Source: Clostridium sp. C2-6-12 (GTDB taxonomy: Bacteria > Bacillota > Clostridia > Clostridiales > Clostridiaceae). Taken from it: a stretch of DNA of 64,000 nt. The notes below the pieces were generated by a model. It had not been told where the DNA came from and made no database searches. It saw nothing but the letters and a program-made list of their open reading frames with translations. Shown piece after piece: positions 1 through 8,199 of this stretch. Each line of letters opens with the position of its first letter. The stretch's first letter is position 1. The stretch is taken from positions 62,001-126,000 of the forward strand of contig NZ_JAABNP010000002.1 of assembly GCF_009928485.1 (NCBI RefSeq). The letters run 5' to 3'. Made by a program: the position numbers and the translations under genes.

Positions 1-527
1 TGATATAAAAGACCAGTTTTTTCATCTATTAAATGATTTCTAGCTATAATAAATTGTTTAGCTATATCATCAAATTCTGAAATGTCCCCGAACTCGTTTA
101 CATATTTTGCATAGAAAGTCGCTCCCATATATAAGCCATCAAGCCATATTTGTTCTGGATAAATTTCTTTGTGCCAGAAAACACCTTCTCTAGTTCTTGG
201 ATGATTATCTATTTGTGTTCTTAATAATTGTAATGCTTTTTTATATTTTTCTTCTTTTGTTTCTTGGTATATTGTTAACAAGATCTTTCCATTATTTAAA
301 TGATCTATATTATATTCATCAACTTTATATCCTTTGATTGTTCCATCTTCTTGAACAAAAGTATCCATACATTCTTTAACATAATCAAAGTATTTTCTAT
401 CTTTTGTTTGTTTCCAAACTTCTGCTATACCATCTAATGTTAAACCAAATTCATAAGCCCAATAGCTTGTTAAATCTGTATTTCTTGCAATTATCGAGTC
501 TGCCATCCATTTTCCATAATCTTTCAT
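1..527 (-). CDS. GH105-family unsaturated uronyl hydrolase, 3' end beyond window
   Basis: The first ~175 codons read leftward from an ATG at 527, preceded by TGGAGGAAGT; the rest lies off the left edge. The translation starts MKDYGKWMADSI and contains SYWAYEFGLTLDG and FWHKEIYPEQIWLDGLYM, the helical-barrel pattern of GH105 (YteR/YesR-type) hydrolases. The family removes the 4,5-unsaturated uronic acid from pectin or rhamnogalacturonan oligosaccharides, probably in the cytoplasm. The released sugar feeds the KduI/KduD steps encoded just upstream, so the genes likely form one catabolic unit. The exact oligosaccharide substrate cannot be told from this fragment. Confidence 0.8.
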   Translation of the reverse strand, partial: MKDYGKWMADSIIARNTDLTSYWAYEFGLTLDGIAEVWKQTKDRKYFDYVKECMDTFVQEDGTIKGYKVDEYNIDHLNNGKILLTIYQETKEEKYKKALQLLRTQIDNHPRTREGVFWHKEIYPEQIWLDGLYMGATFYAKYVNEFGDISEFDDIAKQFIIARNHLIDEKTGLLY

Positions 528-560
528 AATACTTCCTCCATATTAGTTAAATCATTAAAT

Positions 561-669
561 AATTAAGTTCCTACAATGTATAATATTAATAATTAAAAAT
601 GTCGATTTGTGTTTTCAAAGTAGGGTTCTTTATAAAAACTTATACATTTATTAATGTAGAAACTTAATT
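561..669. repeat. Long-loop inverted repeat between kduD and the GH105 gene
   Basis: The arm AATTAAGTTCCTACA (561-575) is complementary to TGTAGAAACTTAATT (655-669) with one mismatch and a 79-nt AU-rich loop. It occupies most of the gap downstream of kduD. It could be a processing or attenuation structure in the leftward transcript, but no U-run follows it. Confidence 0.35.
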
Positions 670-699
670 AAAGCATATTTATTGTAAATAGATTTATAT

Positions 700-1482
700 C
701 TATCTTACTAACCAACCGCCATCAACTGCTAATATATGTCCATTAACATAATCTGATGCTTTGCTTGCTAAAAAGACAACTGCTCCCATTAAATCAGAAG
801 GATCTGCCCATCTATCTGCTGGTATTCTATCTTGTATTTCAGCATTTCTTTTTTCATCTGCTCTTATTGGAGCAGTATTTGCTGTTTTAATATATCCTGG
901 AGCTATAGCATTTATTTGAATATTTTTGCATGCAAGTTCATTTGCAAATGCTTTAGTTATGCCTGCAACTCCATGTTTACTTGCTGTATAAGGAGGTACA
1001 AATTTTCCACCTTGGAAGGATAACATTGATGCTATGTTTATTATCTTTCCTGATCCTTGCTTAACCATTACTTTAGCAACTTCTTGGCTTAAGAAGTATA
1101 ATGCATTTAAGTTAATATCCATTACAGCATTCCAATCATCTTCTGTATATTCAAGTAGTGGTGCTCTTCTTATAGTTCCTGCATTGTTTACTAAAATATC
1201 TATTTTACCATAAACTTGAATTGCAAGCTTTATAACATTTTCTCTGTCTTCTTTGTTAGTTAAATCACCTTGAACAAAGATAACTTGTCTTCCTTCATTT
1301 TCAATTAATCTTCTCGTTTCATCCCAATCTTTTCCGTGAGTAGGAATTACTAAATCTGCACCAGCTTTTGCTAATGCTACAGCATAAGCTTGTCCAAGAC
1401 CAGTATTTCCAGCAGTAACTATTGCTACTTTCCCCTTTAGTGAAAAGAAATCCATTGAGAAGTTGTTTAAACCATTTGACAT
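700..1482 (-). CDS. kduD: 2-dehydro-3-deoxy-D-gluconate 5-dehydrogenase (SDR family)
   Basis: A 260-residue short-chain dehydrogenase. It has the nucleotide-binding TAGNTGLG (23-30), NNAG (99-102) and the catalytic set Ser152, Tyr165, Lys169. KduD interconverts 3-deoxy-D-glycero-2,5-hexodiulosonate and 2-keto-3-deoxygluconate with NAD(H) in pectin/uronate breakdown. The assignment rests on family likeness plus position directly downstream of kduI (25-bp gap). The open frame extends five codons upstream to a GTG at 1497, but AGTGAGGT overlaps those codons and sits 8 nt before the ATG at 1482, so the ATG is the likely start. Confidence 0.88.
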   Translation of the reverse strand: MSNGLNNFSMDFFSLKGKVAIVTAGNTGLGQAYAVALAKAGADLVIPTHGKDWDETRRLIENEGRQVIFVQGDLTNKEDRENVIKLAIQVYGKIDILVNNAGTIRRAPLLEYTEDDWNAVMDINLNALYFLSQEVAKVMVKQGSGKIINIASMLSFQGGKFVPPYTASKHGVAGITKAFANELACKNIQINAIAPGYIKTANTAPIRADEKRNAEIQDRIPADRWADPSDLMGAVVFLASKASDYVNGHILAVDGGWLVR

Positions 1483-1507
1483 GTTTGTAAACCTCACTTC
1501 TAATCTT

Positions 1508-2344
1508 TTATCTTAAGTCTTTTATTGCTATATGATCCATATCATCAAATGTTTGGTTTTCTCCACACATTCCCCAAATAAATGAATAATTTTGTGTTCC
1601 AATACCTGAATGAATTGACCAACTTGGTGAAATTACAGCTTGTTCATTCTTCATGAATATATGTCTTGTTTCTTGACCTTGTCCCATGAAATGTATCACT
1701 GCTTGATCTTCTGGAACTTCAAGGTATAAATAAACTTCCATACGTCTTTCATGAGTATGAGCAGGCATTGTATTCCAACCACTACCTGGTTCTAATATTG
1801 TTAACCCCATTACTAACTGACAGCTATCACAAACTGCTGGATGAACATATTGGTTAATTGTTCTCTTATTCATGTTAACTTCATCACCGCATTTTACCTT
1901 GTTAGCTTTTTCTAAATCTATCTTTACTGTAGGATAAGATTTTAATGCTGGTGCTGAATTAATGTAAAATTTAGCTGGATTCTTTTCATCAGCAGATGTA
2001 AATTCAATGTTTTTAGCACCTTGTCCAACATATAATCCATCTCTATATTTTAAGTTGTATTCCACTCCATCAACTACAATTGTTCCTTCGCCACCTACAT
2101 TAATAACTCCTAGTTCTCTTCTTTCTAGGAAGTATTCTGTACCTAGTTCCTTACATACTCCAAGTTTTAGAGTCTCTTTAATTGGAGTTGCTCCTCCAAA
2201 TATTATTCTATCATTATGACTGTAAACTAAATTGATTTCATCTGCAACAAATACTTTTTCTACTAAATAATGTTTTCTTAAAGTTTCTGTATCATAATGT
2301 TTTGAATCATCTGGGTGGTTTGAATATCTAATTTCTAAATTCAT
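1508..2344 (-). CDS. kduI: 5-dehydro-4-deoxy-D-glucuronate isomerase
   Basis: 278 residues, the same length as the E. coli enzyme. The cupin metal site is visible as a His-x-His-Glu cluster ([16 protein letters not shown]), with a further His near the C-terminus. It isomerises 5-keto-4-deoxyuronate, the product of unsaturated uronyl hydrolases such as GH105, to the hexodiulosonate used by KduD. It is the first gene of the leftward kduI-kduD-GH105 block. It has a Shine-Dalgarno (AAAGGAGAAAT) and lies downstream of a 300-bp region carrying three copies of a LacI-type palindrome. Confidence 0.93.
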   Translation of the reverse strand: MNLEIRYSNHPDDSKHYDTETLRKHYLVEKVFVADEINLVYSHNDRIIFGGATPIKETLKLGVCKELGTEYFLERRELGVINVGGEGTIVVDGVEYNLKYRDGLYVGQGAKNIEFTSADEKNPAKFYINSAPALKSYPTVKIDLEKANKVKCGDEVNMNKRTINQYVHPAVCDSCQLVMGLTILEPGSGWNTMPAHTHERRMEVYLYLEVPEDQAVIHFMGQGQETRHIFMKNEQAVISPSWSIHSGIGTQNYSFIWGMCGENQTFDDMDHIAIKDLR

Positions 2345-2380
2345 AATTATTTCTCCTTTTATATATAATTACACTTCACT

Positions 2381-2390
2381 GCACACGTGT
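2381..2390. promoter_or_regulatory. Operator copy 1, core ACACGTGT
   Basis: GCACACGTGTTCC, 36 bp upstream of the kduI start. The core octamer is a perfect palindrome with a central CpG, as LacI-family operators usually have. Closest of three copies to kduI, so a likely repression site. Confidence 0.65.
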
Positions 2391-2405
2391 TCCTTTTTGG
2401 CCAAA

Positions 2406-2441
2406 ATTTATTTCAAGGACATATTTATCCTTGAAATAAAT
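2406..2441. repeat. Perfect 14-bp inverted repeat with TCCTTGAAA arms
   Basis: Arms at 2406-2419 and 2428-2441 with an 8-nt loop, between operator copies 1 and 2. It could be a hairpin in the kduI leader or a second type of operator. A related, shorter repeat follows at 2526-2555. Confidence 0.55.
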
Positions 2442-2495
2442 CTTAATTATATGTACTTATTATATTAATAATAAGATTATGAGCTTGTTTGATTT

Positions 2496-2505
2496 GCACA
2501 CGTGT
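2496..2505. promoter_or_regulatory. Operator copy 2, core ACACGTGT
   Basis: TTGCACACGTGTTCTTA, identical to copy 3 over 14 bases. It is 115 bp from copy 1 and 92 bp from copy 3, spacings suited to DNA looping by a dimeric or tetrameric LacI-type repressor. Confidence 0.65.
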
Positions 2506-2525
2506 TCTTATTTGCTTAAAATATA

Positions 2526-2555
2526 TTTCAAGAACGATTTCATGAGTCCTTGAAA
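2526..2555. repeat. 10-bp inverted repeat related to 2406-2441
   Basis: TTTCAAGAAC (2526-2535) pairs with GTCCTTGAAA (2546-2555) with one mismatch and a 10-nt spacer. It shares the TTTCAAGRA half-site with the repeat at 2406-2441, so the two may bind the same protein. Confidence 0.45.
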
Positions 2556-2587
2556 CGGTTGTTATTATTAACATATCTGCAAAAATT

Positions 2588-2597
2588 GCACACGTGT
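2588..2597. promoter_or_regulatory. Operator copy 3, core ACACGTGT
   Basis: TTGCACACGTGTTCTT, 65 bp downstream of the stop codon of the LacI-type regulator. This is the copy farthest from kduI. Confidence 0.6.
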
Positions 2598-2661
2598 TCT
2601 TTTATCTTATATTGACATTATATATTGTTCAGAAAACAATTGCAATAGTTTTTTTATTTTT

Positions 2662-3672
2662 TTATGAATTTATTTTATTTAATGTTTTTATTGAATTACC
2701 TATTTCTAGCTTTGATTCTATATAGATAGTCTTTTCATCAATACTACCACTATTATTTATCAATTTAAAAAGCAAGTCAATTGCCGCTTCGGCAATTTGT
2801 CCAATAGGTCTTTTTATTGTTGTAATAGTAGGACTTAGGAATTCACCAAATTCATTTCCATCAAAACCTAATATAGAAATATCTTCCGGCACCTTTAACC
2901 CTTTTTCAATAAGTGCCTTTATAGCTCCTGTTGCCATTTCATCATTAAAGGCAAATATAGCTGAAAAAGGTTCTTCCTTTTCAATTATATTTTTTGCTTG
3001 ATAATATCCGCCTTTTACTGTAAAGTCTCCATTTACAACCAAGTTTTCATTTAACTTTATATTATACTTCTCAAATGCTTCTAAATATCCTTTTCTTCTC
3101 ATTTTAGTTGAATCGAAATTTTGAATACCTTCAATTATTGCTATATCTTTATGTCCATTTTTTATTAATTCTTCAACCCCTTTAAAAGTTCCAATACTTT
3201 CATCAGTAAACACGTTAATAACGTCAAAATCTACCTTTCTATTTAACACCACTAAAGGAATTTCCTTTTCTAAAATTTCTTCAATAAAATAATCATCAGC
3301 TGCCTTTTGGCTTACTACCAATATTCCATCATAGTTTTTAGAATTTATTGTATTTTTTTCATAAGTATCTATACCTTTTACTATAACATTATATTTTTTA
3401 TCTATATTTTTATATACATTATTAATTACAGTTTGGAATACAAATGGCGATGTACCATTACTTATAGTTGAAAAAAATACACCTATATTATAAGCTTTAT
3501 CTAACTTCAAGCTTCTCGCATTCATATTGGGAATATAATTTAGTTCCTTTGCTGCTTTTAATATTTCTTCTTTTGTTTTTTCACTTACATTCTTTGATCC
3601 AGTTAAAGCTCTAGAAACTGTTGAATGTGATATACCAAGTGTTTTTGCTATGTCCTTAATTGTAGTAGTCAT
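2662..3672 (-). CDS. LacI-family transcriptional regulator, probably of the uronate genes
   Basis: 336 residues from the ATG at 3672, which has GGAGG 8 nt upstream; the open frame continues 15 codons further without a ribosome site. The N-terminus (TTTIKDIAKTLGISHSTVSR) is a LacI helix-turn-helix followed by the hinge helix NARSLK. A periplasmic-binding-protein fold fills the remainder (effector domain). Family members release DNA when a sugar intermediate binds. Its position next to the kdu genes and the triple ACACGTGT operator suggests a KdgR-like role, with 2-keto-3-deoxygluconate or a precursor as a plausible effector. That pairing is inferred. Confidence 0.85.
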   Translation of the reverse strand: MTTTIKDIAKTLGISHSTVSRALTGSKNVSEKTKEEILKAAKELNYIPNMNARSLKLDKAYNIGVFFSTISNGTSPFVFQTVINNVYKNIDKKYNVIVKGIDTYEKNTINSKNYDGILVVSQKAADDYFIEEILEKEIPLVVLNRKVDFDVINVFTDESIGTFKGVEELIKNGHKDIAIIEGIQNFDSTKMRRKGYLEAFEKYNIKLNENLVVNGDFTVKGGYYQAKNIIEKEEPFSAIFAFNDEMATGAIKALIEKGLKVPEDISILGFDGNEFGEFLSPTITTIKRPIGQIAEAAIDLLFKLINNSGSIDEKTIYIESKLEIGNSIKTLNKINS

Positions 3673-3835
3673 TTCTATCCTCCAAAAACATTTTAATCTA
3701 TTCATATAATATATCAATATAATTAAATAATCAAATAATTGTTTGTTTTAATGACAACCCATTTTAAGATCATTGCAAATAATGATTATATCATTATTAA
3801 TTAAGAAAACTTCAAGCATACTATAGCTCATAAAA

Positions 3836-3896
3836 AAGACTAACTTCAAACATCTTTGTATAAATTTTGTATCGCAATGTTTGAAGTTAATGTCTT
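3836..3896. terminator. Hairpin terminator downstream of the tyrosine recombinase
   Basis: AACTTCAAACAT (left arm) pairs with ATGTTTGAAGTT (right arm), extended by AAGAC/GTCTT, around a ~23-nt loop. Read leftward it ends in TCTTTTTT, as expected for termination of the 3904-4497 gene. Confidence 0.7.
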
Positions 3897-3903
3897 ATTA
3901 TAA

Positions 3904-4497
3904 TTAAACCATCTCACTCTTTTCGGAAAGTTTTATGTACATTTTTTCTTGCTGCTTTGTTGTAAACTGAAAGTAAATTTCAGTATTTGTAACAGCTTTA
4001 TGTCCTAACCACCATTGTAACTCTTTAATATCCATATCTGATTCTGCTAAATGAACAGCTGTAGTATGCTTAAGTGTATGAAAATGATATTTACTTCTAT
4101 CACTTATCTCAGCTATTTCACAATATTTTTTCATTAAATAATCAAGTGTTTGTCTAGAAATAGGTTTATTTTTCTGACTTTTAAATATGGGTTCAATATC
4201 CATTACAATATTATTTTCCAAAATATATTTATCTAAAGCAATTTTTGTTTCATCATCAAGCCTAATCGTATTATTTCTACTCCCCTTTAATCTTTTGCAG
4301 TAGATTTCTCCTTTAGTTGTGCTATAATCTTCTAATTTTATTAATGCAATTTCAGAAGCCCTTAATCCACATCTATATGCAAGCCTAAATATGGCTAGGT
4401 TCCTTATCATATGTTTACTTTTTAAAGTATAGATTGCTTCAAAAAGTTTCTTTGTCTCCTTCTGAGTAAAATATTTAATCTTTGTATCGTCATTCAC
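3904..4497 (-). CDS. Small tyrosine recombinase (phage-integrase family)
   Basis: About 197-200 residues, essentially only the catalytic domain without an arm- or core-binding domain. Catalytic features: Arg in CGLRASEIALIKLEDY, HTLKH where the usual motif is HxLRH (Lys replaces the second Arg), His in WWLGHKAVTNTEIYFQF and Tyr in the same segment. The ATG at 4506 is only 1-2 nt from AAGGAG, so the GTG at 4497 (10-nt spacing) is the more likely start. It stands alone between a regulator and a chemoreceptor with no other mobile genes next to it. Stand-alone, XerC-like or invertase-like roles are possible. Two TTGTACAA palindromes lie just upstream. Confidence 0.75.
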   Translation of the reverse strand: MNDDTKIKYFTQKETKKLFEAIYTLKSKHMIRNLAIFRLAYRCGLRASEIALIKLEDYSTTKGEIYCKRLKGSRNNTIRLDDETKIALDKYILENNIVMDIEPIFKSQKNKPISRQTLDYLMKKYCEIAEISDRSKYHFHTLKHTTAVHLAESDMDIKELQWWLGHKAVTNTEIYFQFTTKQQEKMYIKLSEKSEMV

Positions 4498-4520
4498 AAC
4501 AAACATTCTCCTTCGTAAAA

Positions 4521-4546
4521 TTGTACAATATAAATATTTTGTACAA
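4521..4546. promoter_or_regulatory. Tandem TTGTACAA palindromes upstream of the recombinase gene
   Basis: TTGTACAA occurs at 4521-4528 (within the 10-bp palindrome ATTGTACAAT) and again at 4539-4546, centres 18 bp apart, 15-50 bp upstream of the start. Placement over the expected promoter suggests an operator for autoregulation, or recombinase binding sites. Confidence 0.5.
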
Positions 4547-4942
4547 TTTATTATAACATAATAGCAAAGAAGATTCCAACATTTGATATTTTTTCTAAAT
4601 AATAGGAGTATTTTTCAGAAAAATCATACTTAATTTTATATATATACTATATTTTGGGCTTACAGATCCAATAAATTTAATTTTTTTTGTAAATAATAGA
4701 ACAAAATATTTATATTGTCTATATTTATGATACATTTTATCAGAATAACTGTCAAAAGAAATACATCACTCAATCACTCCATTATATTTCGACTATATTT
4801 CCTTACATTTTCACATTTTATAGGGAGGTGAAGTATATAATCATTTATTTAATTTACAATTGCTAAGGAAGTTTCTTAAAAACATATTAATAATATAAAT
4901 ATTTGTAAAGAATTACATAAAAACAATAAAGGAGCAACTCGT
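4547..4942. other. Intergenic region before the chemoreceptor
   Basis: About 400 bp of AT-rich DNA between divergent genes. No convincing ORF. A GGGAGGTG at ~4823 is not followed by an ATG in range. The promoters of both flanking genes must lie here, but none is clear enough to place. Confidence 0.4.
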
Positions 4943-6658
4943 ATGAACTGGTTTAAGAATTTGAAAATAAAACAAAAGCTGATATCAGCTTTTATTTTAA
5001 TTGCATTATTAATCTGCTTAGTAGGAATTCTGGGACTTCGCAATATGAATACAATTAATACTAATGCTATTTCTATGCATGATTATAATTTAGCTTCATT
5101 AAAAGCACTAACCACTATAAAACAAAATTTTGCAGATATTCGTTCTGATTTATTAAAACTTGTTTACCAAGAAAATAAAAACAATCAAAATGCTGCAGTA
5201 AAAAAGGAAATAGAAGAATTAGTCAAAACAACTAATTCGCTAATTGATACATATGAAAAAACTATGATTTCTGATTCTGAGCAAAAAGCATTTTTGCAAT
5301 TAAAAGAAAATAAAGAAATTTATATCTCTACTATAGCTAAAATAACCCAACTGGTTGATGCAAATAATTATGATGCTGCTGATGCAAATTTTTATATAAT
5401 CACTGAAACAAGAAAAAAAATATATGAAAATATGGATAATCTAATACAAAATAATATTTCACAATCAGATGATGCATATAATACGAACAATTCAACATAC
5501 AAAAGTTCACTTATTACTACAACTTCAATTATACTCCTAGGTTTGATTTTAGCTATTACATTAGGTTTCGCAATTTCAATTATGATTTCTAAACAAGTAA
5601 ATGAAGTTTTATCCTTTGCAAATGCTCTTGGGCAAGGAGATTTGACAAAATCAATAACTGTTAATTCAAAAGATGAAATAGGAAATCTTTCCAAAGCATT
5701 AAATAGTGCAAAAGAAAATATACAGAAATTAATACATGAAATAATGAATAGTGCTAGTGATATAAGTGCTACAAGCGAAGAGCTTTCTGCAACAACAGAA
5801 GAGATTTCATCTAAAATGGAAGTTGTAAGTGAATCTACTGAGCAAATAGCTAAAGGTGTTCAAGATTTAAGTGCTACTACTGAAGAAGTAACTGCTTCAA
5901 CAGAAGAAATAAGCTCTACAACAAATTTACTTACAAGAGAAGCAGATAATGCATTAATATCTATAGATGAAATAAAAAAGCGTGCTGTAGATATAAAATC
6001 AAAAGCTTCCAATAACATTGAAAAAAGTAATGTTATTTACGAAGAAAACCGTACTAACATTTTAAATGCTATTGAAACTTCAAAAGTTGTAAACGAAGTT
6101 AAAATTATGGCAGATTCCATTGGAAACATTGCAGAACAAACAAATTTACTAGCTTTAAATGCTGCTATAGAAGCTGCTAGAGCTGGTGAACAAGGGAAAG
6201 GTTTTGCTGTAGTTGCTGATGAAGTCAGAAAACTTGCTGATCAGTCCTCCGAAGCTGTTACTAACATTCAAAATATGGTTTCACAAGTTCAAATTGCTTT
6301 TGAGAAACTTTCTAAAAGCGGACAAGATGTACTTGAATTTATGTCCAATAATGTAAAGCCTACTTACGAACTTCTTATGAGTACTGGAGTTCAGTATGAA
6401 AAAGATTCTGAATATATTAATCAAATAATTGATAAATTTGCTTCTTCTGCTAAGCAAATAGATGATGTTGTTATGCAGGTAAGCAGTGCAATACAAAATG
6501 TATCTTCAGTTGCACAAGAATCAGCTAGCGAAACTGAAGGTATTCTAGGAAGTGTTAATGAAATAACATTTGCCATTACTGATGTTGCTAAATCTTCACA
6601 AAGTCAAGCAGAACTTTCTCAAAAGCTAAGTGAAATGGTTCAACAATTTAAAATATAA
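4943..6658 (+). CDS. Methyl-accepting chemotaxis protein with 4-helix-bundle sensor
   Basis: 571 residues, ATG preceded by AAAGGAGCAACTCGT. N-terminal membrane helix (~11-31), an extracytoplasmic helical region resembling the 4HB_MCP sensor, a second membrane helix (~187-211), HAMP, then a long coiled-coil signalling domain. The tip sequence [19 protein letters not shown] (~410-428) is the CheA/CheW contact region. No Cache/PAS ligand pocket and no C-terminal CheR-binding pentapeptide are seen. The ligand is unknown. It is followed by Spo0E-like and EAL/HDOD genes on the same strand. Confidence 0.93.
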   Translation: MNWFKNLKIKQKLISAFILIALLICLVGILGLRNMNTINTNAISMHDYNLASLKALTTIKQNFADIRSDLLKLVYQENKNNQNAAVKKEIEELVKTTNSLIDTYEKTMISDSEQKAFLQLKENKEIYISTIAKITQLVDANNYDAADANFYIITETRKKIYENMDNLIQNNISQSDDAYNTNNSTYKSSLITTTSIILLGLILAITLGFAISIMISKQVNEVLSFANALGQGDLTKSITVNSKDEIGNLSKALNSAKENIQKLIHEIMNSASDISATSEELSATTEEISSKMEVVSESTEQIAKGVQDLSATTEEVTASTEEISSTTNLLTREADNALISIDEIKKRAVDIKSKASNNIEKSNVIYEENRTNILNAIETSKVVNEVKIMADSIGNIAEQTNLLALNAAIEAARAGEQGKGFAVVADEVRKLADQSSEAVTNIQNMVSQVQIAFEKLSKSGQDVLEFMSNNVKPTYELLMSTGVQYEKDSEYINQIIDKFASSAKQIDDVVMQVSSAIQNVSSVAQESASETEGILGSVNEITFAITDVAKSSQSQAELSQKLSEMVQQFKI

Positions 6659-6683
6659 ACTTCATATAAAAGGTGGAATATTT

Positions 6684-6872
6684 ATAGACAGTCATGACTT
6701 AAGAACAATACATATTAAACAATTAGATAAATTGATTATGGAACTAAGGATAATCTTAAATGAAGTATGTATTAATTCTGAGGGTGTTGAGAATTCAAAA
6801 GAACGATTAATTATAAGTGAATGTTTAGATGAATTAATCGTTGAATATATGAAAATATCAATTAAAGATTAA
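6684..6872 (+). CDS. Spo0E-like aspartyl-phosphate phosphatase with apparent AUA start
   Basis: The C-terminal half, SECLDELIVEYMK, matches the SQELDxLIxxYY signature of Spo0E-family phosphatases, which dephosphorylate Spo0A~P and delay sporulation. Two helices of the right length precede it (HIKQLDKLIMELRIILNEV). The frame is open back to a GTG at 6630 inside the chemoreceptor gene, but no ribosome site precedes that. A good one, AAAAGGTGG (6668-6676), sits 7 nt before an ATA codon at 6684, giving a typical 62-residue protein. I therefore place the start at ATA, as an unusual initiation codon. Translation coupled to the upstream gene from 6630 is the alternative. Confidence 0.7.
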   Translation: MDSHDLRTIHIKQLDKLIMELRIILNEVCINSEGVENSKERLIISECLDELIVEYMKISIKD

Positions 6873-6890
6873 TGAAAGGAACATGTTAAC

Positions 6891-8108
6891 ATGGATATTT
6901 TTGTTGCAAGACAGCCAATTTTTGATAGAAGCCACAATGTTGTTGGATACGAACTATTATACAGAAATGGTTATGAAAACTTCTATAGTAGCACTGACGG
7001 GAATAGAGCAACCTTAAATGTTATTGCTAACTCATTTTACACCTTTGGTATTAATAATATTACAAATAATAAAAGAGCATTTATCAATTTTACAGAAGAA
7101 TTAATAACAAAAGAAGTAGCAACAATACTTCCTAGCAGCTCTATGGTCATTGAAATTCTCGAAGATATAGAGCCAACTGATGAAGTGCTACTTGCTTGTA
7201 AAAAACTTAAGGAAAAAGGTTTTACGTTAGCTTTAGATGACTTCATATTTCACGAAAAATATGTTAAGTTTATAGAACTTGCAGACATAGTAAAAATAGA
7301 TTTTAAACTTACAAAAGGTGAAGATAGAAAAAATATATTAGAATTATCTAATATAAACAATAAAATAAAATTTCTAGCCGAAAAAGTTGAAACTGAAGAG
7401 GATTATCGAACTGCTTTTGAACTTGGTTATACATATTTTCAAGGTTATTATTTTAGCGAACCTGTAACCTTATCTAGAAAATGTATTCCTGTAAACAAAC
7501 ATATAGCTTGGAAGATTATTAACATAATAAGTAAGGAGGACTTCAACTACAACGAGCTAGAAACCTTAATGATGCAAGATTTAGGTATTTCCTACAAAAT
7601 ACTGAAATTAATTAACTCATCGCTTTACTACTTAAAAAATAAAGTAAGTTCTATAAGAAGGGCAATTACTTATATTGGAAAACAAGAGCTTGCAAAATGG
7701 TTATATATAATTTTATTAAATGACTTAAAGGCTAATACTCATAATGAATTAATAAGGATTTCATTGCTAAGAGCAAAGTTATGTGAATTTATATGCAGTA
7801 TGAGTATCCATAAAGGCAAAAAGTTTTCAGCATATATGACAGGTTTATTTTCTTTATCCGATGTAATCTTAAATTGTCCTATTAATGTTATTGTAAATGA
7901 TTTATGCATGGTTGATGAAATAAAAGATGGATTACTTGAAGAAAAAACTCCATTAAATTCAATATTAAAATTAGCCATTTGTTATGAAAAAGGTCAATGG
8001 GACGAAGTTATTTATTATGCAGATAAAATTAAAATCGATCCAAATGAAATTTCAAAAGCTTATTTAAAGTCTTTAAAATGGGCCGATAATGTATTTTATA
8101 ATAATTAA
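6891..8108 (+). CDS. EAL plus HDOD domain signalling protein (YuxH-like)
   Basis: 405 residues, ATG preceded by AAAGGAACATGTTAAC. Residues 1-200 resemble an EAL domain: it opens FVARQPIFDRSHNVVGYELL, where ELLYR replaces the canonical EAL signature, and has ALDDF and KIDF motifs. Residues ~205-400 are a HDOD domain. This architecture is common in Firmicutes. With the signature Ala lost, c-di-GMP hydrolysis is doubtful, and a binding or scaffold role is as likely. It is 18 bp downstream of the Spo0E-like gene and shares its terminator, suggesting a chemoreceptor-phosphatase-HDOD signalling unit. Confidence 0.85.
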   Translation: MDIFVARQPIFDRSHNVVGYELLYRNGYENFYSSTDGNRATLNVIANSFYTFGINNITNNKRAFINFTEELITKEVATILPSSSMVIEILEDIEPTDEVLLACKKLKEKGFTLALDDFIFHEKYVKFIELADIVKIDFKLTKGEDRKNILELSNINNKIKFLAEKVETEEDYRTAFELGYTYFQGYYFSEPVTLSRKCIPVNKHIAWKIINIISKEDFNYNELETLMMQDLGISYKILKLINSSLYYLKNKVSSIRRAITYIGKQELAKWLYIILLNDLKANTHNELIRISLLRAKLCEFICSMSIHKGKKFSAYMTGLFSLSDVILNCPINVIVNDLCMVDEIKDGLLEEKTPLNSILKLAICYEKGQWDEVIYYADKIKIDPNEISKAYLKSLKWADNVFYNN

Positions 8109-8158
8109 AAACAAGGGATTAATAACTACATTGATAGCTATTAACCCCTTGTTTTTTT
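8109..8158. terminator. Bidirectional terminator between convergent genes
   Basis: AAACAAGGGATTAATA pairs with TATTAACCCCTTGTTT, followed by a T-run rightward and with a T-run leftward as well. It serves the HDOD gene and the convergent histidine kinase gene. Confidence 0.88.
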
Positions 8159-8199
8159 ACTCTAAATTAGAATTGTAGTAACTAGTTTATATATTAAAC

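Noticed and set aside
3904..4497. Integrase of the prophage at 41-64 kb
   Set aside because: It is 37 kb away with many chromosomal genes between, and lacks the DNA-binding domains of phage integrases.
4820..4942. Short peptide gene after the GGGAGGTG at ~4823
   Set aside because: No ATG, GTG or TTG lies at proper distance, and no frame stays open.
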